Positions 23,158 to 31,114 of a stretch of 64,000 nucleotides of DNA are shown piece by piece. Numbering within the stretch: position 1 is the stretch's first letter; every line of letters begins with the position of its first letter. This stretch comes from a virus: the IMG/VR virus record IMGVR_UViG_3300032116_000125, positions 1 to 64,000 of that record, one strand, 5' to 3'. Below the pieces are notes generated by a model. It was given only the letters and a program-made list of their open reading frames with translations, was not told the origin of the DNA and ran no database searches. The position numbers were made by a program, and so were the translations under genes.

Positions 23158-25998
23158 GTGGCTGAACCGAACATCACAGGATCGGGTAACGATCCGTTTT
23201 CCGACCCGTTTGCTGATCCGTTTGGTCCCGGAGCAACCGCCCCCGTTCAGCGCCCCCGTACCTTCCGTGACCGCGCCCGTGGTGGTATGGAGGGATTTGC
23301 TACATTTGCAAAGGGCGCTGGCGAGTTTGCACGAGCCGCTAGAGAGATACGCCGTGAGGCTAAGGCCGCGGCACGAGACCTTGACGCACTGGACAAGGCC
23401 GCTGGTCGGGCCGGTAGGGGTCTTGGGCGACGCAGAGGAGGGGGAGGGGCTAAGAGCCCAGTTTCCGCTGGTAGCCACGGTCATCCCACTTTAAATAACA
23501 GTTCCCCCGATGACGATACATCAAGCCGTACAAATTATAGTATGGACCCTTCACGGAGTGGTGGGGGCTTCGGTGGCGGTGGGATTGGTATGTACGGGGG
23601 ACAAGCAATCCCCGGCAGAGGCCAGCCCGGTAGTGGGTTTGCTATGGGGGCGATGGCAGTTGGTCAATTCCTTGGGGGACTGACTGGCTCAATGGACGCA
23701 CGCATTGAGCGTGGCTATGTCTATTCATCTTCAGCCGACAAGATGAGTGTCCTGTACCAGCAGATTACTGGAATGAGTAATGCTCAAGTTCGTAATACCT
23801 ACCGTCAACCATTGACTAACTATCGTTTGGGTGAGACTGGTATAAACACGTTGCTCGGTCTTCAAGCATCCACGGGTATTTTGGCTCGCAATCAAGCGTC
23901 GTTTGCCGAGGGTATGCGAACTCTGTCCGGATACAGCCTCAGTACCGAAGACGTTGCAAGCATGCTGGGCAACTTGGGTAGCGCCCAAGTAGCCAACCGC
24001 ATGTTTATGACAACCGGAATGAGTTTGTACAAGCCGGGTGGTGGTCAGCGCTCCGGTACAGAACTCCTACAGCACCTCGCTCGCGCCTCCGGACTTACTG
24101 GGCTTCGTAACCCTGAGTCAGCGCTCCAGCAGGGTAGTAACACCCGAATGCGGCTAGCCGATATGGGTATTGACCAAAAGACACAAGACTTGGTTATTCA
24201 GTACGCCATGGCAAACAAGCAATACCAAGCCAAGCAACCGGGTGCTGGTATGTATGACCCGTCCAACCAGCGCCAGCGTGAACTCATGGGTATTGAGCAG
24301 AACTTCGCTACGCAGATGGAAGAGACCACCCGCGTTAAAGTGAACCGCGAAGAAGACTTTTATGGAAGACAGCAAGACAACTTTGCCAAACTAGAGCAAA
24401 GAACCCAAAGCCTTGAGAAGATGTTTGGTCGTCTAGAAGACCGCTTGTCAGGCATAGTCGGTAAGGGTATTGAAACAAAAAGTGCACGAAATGTACTCGG
24501 AAGCGTCCTTAAGGGTGTTGGCCCTCTAATGTCAATGGCGGGAGCGGCCCTGAGCCTCACTGGCGCCGGGGCGGCTTTTGGAGCACCCCTAATGGTTGCT
24601 GGAGCGGTCGCTACTGCCGCTGGAACTGCCATGGGTCCCGCAGGTGACGGAGCGGCAGGCAGTGGGTCACGGACAGGCACCCCGTCAACTAACGCTACGG
24701 GTACCACAACACTTCAAAAAGTTACTTCACAACAGTCGTTCTCCAGACTTCACCCAACAATGAAAGAGCGGGTTCTTAAACTCATACAGGCATCTGGTGG
24801 TCGGGTTGGGTTTGACAACGGATACCGAGATTCCGCACAACAAGAGTCCATGTTCCGGTCACGGTACGCAGAAAGCGCTGAACCTACTGACATTTTCTGG
24901 GACGGTAAGTACTGGAAGAAAGTGCGTGGGGCAGACGCCGCCCCTCCGGGACGCTCAATGCATGAAATTGGGTTGGCCGCTGACCTCACTGGTGACATGG
25001 AGTGGATTAAGGCTAACGCTGAGCGGTTTGGTCTTAAGCATTTCGCCAACGTAAACGACGAGCCTTGGCACGTTCAACCGTCTGAATTGCCGAATTCTCG
25101 CAGGCAGTACGAAGCCGCTGGAGCGCCGTGGGGTATCCCTGTGGGGGCACGCGCTTTTACCCCCGGTGGTAGCGGTAAAAACGCTGAGCACTCCAGTAGC
25201 GGTGGTTCCGGAACAGACGCTTCCCTGTTTGCGCTTAAGGGCATGACTATGTCCGAAGCAATACGTTCATTCCGCATGATGGGCGCATCAGGCATGTCCA
25301 GTTCCTCTGGCGGAGGTAGGGTTGTTGCTAAACGACGGAACATCACTCAATCTCGGTTTGACGTACCCGCTGATTTCCGCAATGGCGGTATGGCGAAGAG
25401 CAATGTGGATATTGCTCAATGGTCAGCAGACTTTTTGCGCCGAGTGGGAGCCCCCGTAACAACAGCCAACCTTGAATTGATGTCTGCGTGGATCAAGGCT
25501 GAGGGGACTCGTGCATCCTTTAACCCCCTTGCCGTGGTGTCCAAACCACGCGACGGGGCGGAGTCCCTAGGCCAGTGGAGTGACTTCAACAGTACTGGGG
25601 TCAAGAACTTCGCAAACTATGAGCAAGGTATGCGGATGAACGTGTACCACATGCAGAACCACGCCAAGGGCGTGCTTAATGCACTCAGAGGGGGCAAAAA
25701 CCCGTACCAAGTGGCTGAGGCCATAGAAAGAATGTACGCAAATTGGGGAGGGACAACCGCCACTCGGTCGGTGCTCAAGTCCCGAGGAATCAGCGAGACA
25801 GGCGACGGTATGGCACCGTCAGCGCCCAGCATGGGCACCAGTACTACATCTTTCACGGGCGGTACGACATTTAATATTTCTCCTGTAATCAATCTTATGG
25901 GTAGCGGCAACACTCAAGTTGACGCACAGATTATTGCTAGAGAAGTAACCCGCATTATTGAAAATGAAATGCGGTTGCGAGAGTTGAGGAGCGCATAA
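23158..25998 (+). CDS. Tape-measure protein with two cell-wall hydrolase domains
   Basis: 946 residues, GTG start after GGAGGAAAC. The first 480 residues are the rod-like, Gly/Ala- and Arg-rich part, including a hydrophobic stretch (GPLMSMAGAALSLTGAGAAF, about 455-490). Residues 535-650 are a VanY-type M15 D,D-carboxypeptidase: GYRDSAQQESMF, SMHEIGLAADLTG (near 598) and EPWHVQP (near 635) carry the zinc ligands. Residues 745-860 resemble a lytic-transglycosylase-like segment (FLRRVGAPVTTANLELMSAW, NPLAVVSKP, SLGQWSDFNSTGVKNFANYE). The domains are thought to open the wall during injection. Confidence 0.85.
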   Translation: MAEPNITGSGNDPFSDPFADPFGPGATAPVQRPRTFRDRARGGMEGFATFAKGAGEFARAAREIRREAKAAARDLDALDKAAGRAGRGLGRRRGGGGAKSPVSAGSHGHPTLNNSSPDDDTSSRTNYSMDPSRSGGGFGGGGIGMYGGQAIPGRGQPGSGFAMGAMAVGQFLGGLTGSMDARIERGYVYSSSADKMSVLYQQITGMSNAQVRNTYRQPLTNYRLGETGINTLLGLQASTGILARNQASFAEGMRTLSGYSLSTEDVASMLGNLGSAQVANRMFMTTGMSLYKPGGGQRSGTELLQHLARASGLTGLRNPESALQQGSNTRMRLADMGIDQKTQDLVIQYAMANKQYQAKQPGAGMYDPSNQRQRELMGIEQNFATQMEETTRVKVNREEDFYGRQQDNFAKLEQRTQSLEKMFGRLEDRLSGIVGKGIETKSARNVLGSVLKGVGPLMSMAGAALSLTGAGAAFGAPLMVAGAVATAAGTAMGPAGDGAAGSGSRTGTPSTNATGTTTLQKVTSQQSFSRLHPTMKERVLKLIQASGGRVGFDNGYRDSAQQESMFRSRYAESAEPTDIFWDGKYWKKVRGADAAPPGRSMHEIGLAADLTGDMEWIKANAERFGLKHFANVNDEPWHVQPSELPNSRRQYEAAGAPWGIPVGARAFTPGGSGKNAEHSSSGGSGTDASLFALKGMTMSEAIRSFRMMGASGMSSSSGGGRVVAKRRNITQSRFDVPADFRNGGMAKSNVDIAQWSADFLRRVGAPVTTANLELMSAWIKAEGTRASFNPLAVVSKPRDGAESLGQWSDFNSTGVKNFANYEQGMRMNVYHMQNHAKGVLNALRGGKNPYQVAEAIERMYANWGGTTATRSVLKSRGISETGDGMAPSAPSMGTSTTSFTGGTTFNISPVINLMGSGNTQVDAQIIAREVTRIIENEMRLRELRSA

Positions 25999-27713
25999 TG
26001 GGTAATTCGTATTCTACAAACCAGTGGTATGGGTTGCCCGGAGGTGTAACCGGTGCGCCAACGGGTGGTCTAGCCCGGACGAGCGTAGATAATCCTGAAT
26101 TCTTGTACCCCAAAAAGGTTCGTAAAAACCTTGGGGGTGGGCCCGACAAGGTAATTCAACGGGGGTTCATTCGGTCGCTGTTGACTGAAGTGCCCGGACT
26201 TACTGGTGTTTTACCAAACCGTAGGTTCTTTTTTCAATTTAATCCGGAACGCATCATGCGAAGCGTGTCAGTGTCCAGTGGGATGATGATGCCCTTGCTT
26301 CAGGACGCACAGCAGTTTTCTGTAGCCACGCCGGGAAACTCAACATTTTCATTTGATATTTTCTTAAATCGTGAGGCGGAAGTAAACCAAAACACAACAG
26401 TGTCATCACCTGCTAACGCAGAAAATGTATCACTTGATTTCATTACATCCAATCCTCAGCAGTTTGGTGTTTTGTCAGATTTATCGGTTCTTGACACAGT
26501 TATCGGTCAAGGTGTATCTCAAGACACCGTGGAAGCGTTGGCTAAAATTCAAGCAATTAGTTCCACATGGGAAGCGTCAGACACTACTGGCGGTTCAGTA
26601 TCTGCGCCTTTAACTGAGGCTGACGCCGCGGAGGCACTAGGTAAAGTTTTTGGTAACAGCGCATTTTTAATTAGCACGCCAATACGTATTGTTTTCTCGT
26701 CACTATTTATGGTTGATGGTTTTATTACGGGTTCGGCCGTACAGTTTTCAAAGTTCAGTGAAAACTTAGTTCCAACTATGTGCGCGATTAACTTGACTGT
26801 TGAGGCTAAATACATTGGCTTTGCACGACAGCGCACGTATTTAACTGACGCGCTTAGTAGTATGGTGCCAAACCCCTCTGCTGGTGGTGCGTTACCGCCA
26901 ACTAGCGTGGTAGGGGACACTGAGGAATATAGATACTTGGTTGATATAGTCAAAAAGTTACCTCAATATCAAATATCATTACATGGTACTGATGCAGATG
27001 ATCACAGTAGTCGTTGGGATACATACGATAAAAAGTATGTTGACATAATGCACTACAACACTTTTTTATTTCGTTGTGGTTTTGTCGGTGATCCTGAACA
27101 AGCACAAATATACAGGGAGTTCAATAACGGTAGATACTCAATATCAATTAGCCATAAGCCCTACGTCAAAGTTTGGCGTGCGTATGCTAATGAAGCAGAA
27201 AAAGCCGCCGCTTTTTCTAGTAACATCACACGTTCGTATCAACCACTTGGTATTTCAGGTGGAGTGCCCGACGCAAACGGCATTCAAAAAGATGTAAAAC
27301 TACTGAATGTAGTGGGCGTTAATGCAACTATCACCGACGCGGCGTCGTGGAGGCGATTAGCGAGATATGGTGGTGGTGATGATACTCCGGGCCTTAACCC
27401 CACAGAAGATAGCGCCTACGACAACGTCAATAACATAGTGTGGGAAAACGCAAAAGCCAATCGGGAAACAATCGCTGAAAAAGAGGCTGACAATCTGTAT
27501 TTAAGTCTTCCATCGTACTCATCAATAACAGATGCGGCTAAAAATACTAAACTTTTTGTTGAGTATGGTCTTTATTTGGAAGTAAAACTGTTCTCATCTA
27601 AAACAAGCAGTCGCCCAAGTGTTTTATATATAGAGCAGTCCGGAATAAAAACTGTATTTGCTAAAGATAAATCAGGATTTGTATTTAAAATAGACCCGAG
27701 TCAGGCGAAATAA
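25998..27713 (+). CDS. Baseplate/tail-tube initiator protein (CIS-tube-like N-terminus), AT-rich gene
   Basis: 571 residues. The segment NRRFFFQFNPERIMRSVSVS near residue 75-95 followed by NSTFSFDIFLNREAEV is the 'F-x-F-NP-x2-i' signature of the tube/baseplate protein that links hub and tube in contractile systems (Pvc7/gp54-type). The rest is beta-rich with a helical segment near 480-500. Codons from about 26200 on are strongly AT-biased (TTA, AAA, ATA, TTT), unlike the genes on either side, so this gene or its C-terminal part may have come from elsewhere. It overlaps both neighbours by one base. Confidence 0.7.
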   Translation: MGNSYSTNQWYGLPGGVTGAPTGGLARTSVDNPEFLYPKKVRKNLGGGPDKVIQRGFIRSLLTEVPGLTGVLPNRRFFFQFNPERIMRSVSVSSGMMMPLLQDAQQFSVATPGNSTFSFDIFLNREAEVNQNTTVSSPANAENVSLDFITSNPQQFGVLSDLSVLDTVIGQGVSQDTVEALAKIQAISSTWEASDTTGGSVSAPLTEADAAEALGKVFGNSAFLISTPIRIVFSSLFMVDGFITGSAVQFSKFSENLVPTMCAINLTVEAKYIGFARQRTYLTDALSSMVPNPSAGGALPPTSVVGDTEEYRYLVDIVKKLPQYQISLHGTDADDHSSRWDTYDKKYVDIMHYNTFLFRCGFVGDPEQAQIYREFNNGRYSISISHKPYVKVWRAYANEAEKAAAFSSNITRSYQPLGISGGVPDANGIQKDVKLLNVVGVNATITDAASWRRLARYGGGDDTPGLNPTEDSAYDNVNNIVWENAKANRETIAEKEADNLYLSLPSYSSITDAAKNTKLFVEYGLYLEVKLFSSKTSSRPSVLYIEQSGIKTVFAKDKSGFVFKIDPSQAK

Positions 27714-27967
27714 TGGCTTACGTTCAAACAACATCACGATACATAAAAACAGTCTCTCAAGACGGTACTTACGAAGCAAGAAGGAAATACTTTAACAATA
27801 AAAAATACTATACGTACACAACAAAAGACGGGGACAGTTTTGATTTAATCGCGCACCGAGTCTTTCAAGACCCAGAAAGGTTCTGGGAGATCGCTGACCT
27901 CAATCCCCATGTGCCATTCCCAGATGAGATTCCTGTTGGAACTACGCTAAGAATCCCCGCAAAATGA
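27713..27967 (+). CDS. LysM-like baseplate protein (gpX type)
   Basis: 84 residues. TYTTKDGDSFDLIAHRVFQD then PERFWEIADLNPH and IPVGTTLRIPAK form a complete LysM-like domain, as in phage P2 gpX and T4 gp53. It binds the hub or the cell wall. It begins with TAATG on the preceding stop and overlaps the next by four bases. Motif match is clear. Confidence 0.85.
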   Translation: MAYVQTTSRYIKTVSQDGTYEARRKYFNNKKYYTYTTKDGDSFDLIAHRVFQDPERFWEIADLNPHVPFPDEIPVGTTLRIPAK

Positions 27968-29127
27968 TCTTTAAGTCTTCAAGCCCCATTTCACCCATAA
28001 CTGACATTGTGGTGCACAACGTCCCTTCACGGAACACATCCATTGTGCAGGTAGAACTGGCGCTTGAAGAGAATAGGCATGACATGCTGAAGATAGTCAT
28101 TGCCGGAGTGCCCCCGAGTGTAATCACTGAATACATTGGTAAACCTGTGTATGGGTTCCTTGACTTTGGTGTTAACAACCATGAGTTTTGTGGGTACGTC
28201 GCCTCAGTAGACCCCGTCTTCCGAAACAAGGATGGCATTGTAAACGGAAGTCTATTTCAAGAAGTAACCCTTATCTGCATGGGCGCTTCCTATGCTATGC
28301 GAGCAAAAAAGAATCGCGTCTGGCAGGGTCAAACTCTTGACCAAATCGTAAGTACTATTGCAGACGAGCACCGGGTCAGTTTTTCGTGCGAGCAAGACCC
28401 TTTTGTGTACGACCGTATTGTGCAAACTGAGGAGTCGGACTGGCAATTTTTGAATAAGTTGGCGCAACTGTACGGTATGTCCTTTTCACTGCACGGTACA
28501 CATCTACATTTTTGGAACCCGATGCGGGCCCTTGGTCGTGGCATCTCGTATCACAAACTGCGTAACGTCCGTGGGTTAAACATGGAGACACAAACCACGC
28601 CCGCAACAATTTTGTCTTTACACGGTTCCTTTGGCGATACGGTCAACCCCCGAACGTCCCACACTTTGACGGCGGTGAGTGTAGACAATCAGGGGTTAGT
28701 ACACTCCGGTCTGCCATTTGACGAGCACACGGGTTTTGGAAAAGAAGTAACACTGGACGTAACAGACCAAATCAGCGTGAACGGCACATCGGCTCTAATG
28801 ATTGACCATACGATTAAAGCCCGTAGCCGTGGTGTCAACACGCTACTTGCTTCTGTGGAGTTAACTGGTACAGCCGGTGCCCTGCCCGGTGGTGTTGTCT
28901 CCGTGTCTGAGTTTGATTCAACATTTGATGGCTTCTGGTACGTTAAGTCGGTAACTCACACAGTTACTAGGGATGAGTTCTTTACAAAGATGTCTATCGC
29001 CAGTAATGACACGAATGAAGAAGAGCCATATATGTCAATTAAATCGCAAATACCAGTTATTCCGCGACCAGCGTTTCTTAACGGCTCTTGGTGTTCTACA
29101 ACTCAACTTAAGGACATTTATGTATAA
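27964..29127 (+). CDS. Baseplate hub protein (gpD/gp27-like)
   Basis: 387 residues. It has VQVELALEENRHDMLKIVIA, YGFLDFGVNNHEFCGYVASV, then QVTLICMGASYAMRAKKNRV-like strands, VWQGQTLDQIVSTIADEHRV and IVQTEESDWQFLNKLAQLYG. The last two match the late-control-D family precisely ('ESDw-x-FL-x2-LA-x3-G'). It makes the trimeric hub beneath the tube that holds the spike. Order after LysM protein is canonical. It ends by overlapping a small membrane peptide. Confidence 0.88.
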   Translation: MIFKSSSPISPITDIVVHNVPSRNTSIVQVELALEENRHDMLKIVIAGVPPSVITEYIGKPVYGFLDFGVNNHEFCGYVASVDPVFRNKDGIVNGSLFQEVTLICMGASYAMRAKKNRVWQGQTLDQIVSTIADEHRVSFSCEQDPFVYDRIVQTEESDWQFLNKLAQLYGMSFSLHGTHLHFWNPMRALGRGISYHKLRNVRGLNMETQTTPATILSLHGSFGDTVNPRTSHTLTAVSVDNQGLVHSGLPFDEHTGFGKEVTLDVTDQISVNGTSALMIDHTIKARSRGVNTLLASVELTGTAGALPGGVVSVSEFDSTFDGFWYVKSVTHTVTRDEFFTKMSIASNDTNEEEPYMSIKSQIPVIPRPAFLNGSWCSTTQLKDIYV

Positions 29128-29230
29128 AAAAGTTATTAAAATTACTTTAATAGCATTTGTTTTGTTGTCTTCATTCTTTTCGTTTAGCATGTATCAAACA
29201 TACAGAGAAATAGATAAGGATGAGTTATGA
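29120..29230 (+). CDS. 36-aa membrane peptide, AT-rich
   Basis: ATG 29120 overlaps the hub stop. The product MYKKVIKITLIAFVLLSSFF followed by SFSMYQTYREIDKDEL is a single transmembrane helix with positive N-terminus and acidic tail. Its stop overlaps the next ATG as ATGA. Codons are AT-rich. A membrane peptide inside a baseplate operon is unusual. Could be a small membrane effector or remnant; coupling on both sides argues for a real gene. Confidence 0.55.
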   Translation: MYKKVIKITLIAFVLLSSFFSFSMYQTYREIDKDEL

Positions 29231-29628
29231 GATCAATCTATTTGCCATTTCAATTTAATAATGGAAAAGTTGCAACTACTTCTGATTTTGATGAAATTAT
29301 TAAACAAAAAATCATTGATGTGCTTGCGGTAACCAAAACTGAGCGGCCAATGCGCCCTCGGTACGGTCTTGGTACTTATACCTTTTTGTATGAGCCTGTT
29401 GACCCCCTGATCTGGGAGGACTTTAAACAAGACGCCCTAGTAGAACTCCGTGAGGCCGTGTCGGGTGTACGTATTAACGACATCGTGATTGCCGAGGGGG
29501 ATGGGTCTCGTGGAGAAGAAGAGGGCTCCACGATTTACGTAACTGTTTATTATTCTATAAATCCGTCGCAGAAATCCAGTGTTACACTTACTGTTAGCGA
29601 CATTTTGAACGAGGAAACCTATGGCTAA
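29227..29628 (+). CDS. Baseplate wedge protein, gp25/gpW-like
   Basis: 133 residues. MRSIYLPFQFNNGKVATTSD then IIDVLAVTKTERPMRPRYGL match the gp25/gpW family (PF04965), with the 'V-T-x2-ERPMRP-x-YG' signature. In contractile tails it initiates sheath polymerisation and links wedges to the hub. It starts ATGA-coupled and overlaps the gpJ-like gene. Confidence 0.93.
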   Translation: MRSIYLPFQFNNGKVATTSDFDEIIKQKIIDVLAVTKTERPMRPRYGLGTYTFLYEPVDPLIWEDFKQDALVELREAVSGVRINDIVIAEGDGSRGEEEGSTIYVTVYYSINPSQKSSVTLTVSDILNEETYG

Positions 29629-31114
29629 TTTTGATTACACGGCAAGAGACTACAGTAGCGTTCGTGAAGCGCTGTCGGCCCGCGCCTCCCGCTCTATTCC
29701 TGAATGGGTGGGGGACGACCCTTCGGACTTTATGTCCACATTGATTGACCTGTGGGCGTACACCGCTGACACACTTCATTACTACATTGACCGCGCATCC
29801 ACAGAAGCCTTTTTGGGCACCGCGACCCAGCGCGAGAGCGTCTTGGCTCTGGCTAACCTTTATGGCTACACGCCTAATTACCAGCGTTCTGCAACTGCCA
29901 CGTTAAGCCTGACCAATACGGGGGCATCTTCCGTTACTGTCCCGGCCAACACCAAGTTCATATCTACAACGGGGCAGTACTTTTACAATGAGGAAGCGCT
30001 ATCTATCTCCGGTAATAGCACTGGGTCATTGAGTGTGCGCCAAGGCACACTAGTCAGTAGCGAAAGCCTGACTTCCTCCACCGACTCCACCCGTACCAGT
30101 AGCGACGGTACCTTTGGGCAACGGTTCAACATTTATCGTACGAGCGTTGACCCCACCACGGTACGAGTGTTTGTCGCTGAGGGCGCTGGGGGCGCAACAA
30201 AAGAATGGTCGCGGGTAAACACCCTTGTAAGTTACGGACCAGACGACTCAGTATTCTCAGTTTATATAGATTCTAACCAAATAGCGCAAGTAGTATTTGG
30301 TAATGGATTGAATGGGCGCATTCCACCGATTAACGCGCAAATAACCGCGACGTATGGGTATTCAGATGGTTCACTGGGGAATGTGGGTAGCAATACGATC
30401 ACCCGTCTTGCTACGTCGTCACTTCCCACAATAACAACCATTACTAACGTCTCGCCCGCGGCCGGTGGCTTGGACTTTGAAAGTATTGACAGTATCAAGC
30501 GGGCCATTCCGGGTGCACTGCGTACTAGGAGTGGCGCCACCACCCTGTCGGACTTCAGGGACTTGGCTCTTGCTACGCAGGGTGTATCTAAGGCCACTGT
30601 CTCCTACACGGGGTCCTCGTCCAGCGGAGCGTCTATCACCGCCACGGTAGTCCCAGATCAGACAGCCTACCTAACTGATGGAGCGGCGTCAGTCAGCATT
30701 AGCACCGACTTGCGTGACCGAGTTGCTCGGGAACTTCTAGATAACGCCCTTCTTGGGGTTACCCTGATTAGCGTTCCCTCTTCCGTAACCTTCACTAAGA
30801 TTTATGTGTACTTTGATCTGTACGTAAAGTCAAATTACGTACAGTCTGTCGTTGTTGCGGATGTTAAAAACGCGGTAGAAAACCTTTTTGCGTTTACTTC
30901 TGTCTCTTTTGGTCAAGTTGTAAATATCGGAGAGGTTTATCGTACCGCCATGGCTGTTGCTGGCGTGGATTACTTGATAGTCAAGGGCTTCACAACCACC
31001 AGCGGGGGTACGACCACCATTGATAACAGTGGCAAGATTACGGTTGGGGCAACGTCTTTGCCAAAACTTGGTGTTGTAACCATCACCGCCTCAGGGGGAG
31101 TCTCAGCAGTCTAA
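29621..31114 (+). CDS. Baseplate wedge protein, gpJ/gp6-like
   Basis: 497 residues: MANFDYTARDYSSVREALSA at the N-terminus, DPSDFMSTLIDLWAYTADTL, ESVLALANLYGYTPNYQRSA and the later strands (QVVFGNGLNGRIPPINAQIT) are hallmark Baseplate_J elements, including the 'FG-NG-x-G-x2-P' loop. It makes the wedge ring around the hub. It overlaps both neighbours. Strong family call. Confidence 0.92.
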   Translation: MANFDYTARDYSSVREALSARASRSIPEWVGDDPSDFMSTLIDLWAYTADTLHYYIDRASTEAFLGTATQRESVLALANLYGYTPNYQRSATATLSLTNTGASSVTVPANTKFISTTGQYFYNEEALSISGNSTGSLSVRQGTLVSSESLTSSTDSTRTSSDGTFGQRFNIYRTSVDPTTVRVFVAEGAGGATKEWSRVNTLVSYGPDDSVFSVYIDSNQIAQVVFGNGLNGRIPPINAQITATYGYSDGSLGNVGSNTITRLATSSLPTITTITNVSPAAGGLDFESIDSIKRAIPGALRTRSGATTLSDFRDLALATQGVSKATVSYTGSSSSGASITATVVPDQTAYLTDGAASVSISTDLRDRVARELLDNALLGVTLISVPSSVTFTKIYVYFDLYVKSNYVQSVVVADVKNAVENLFAFTSVSFGQVVNIGEVYRTAMAVAGVDYLIVKGFTTTSGGTTTIDNSGKITVGATSLPKLGVVTITASGGVSAV

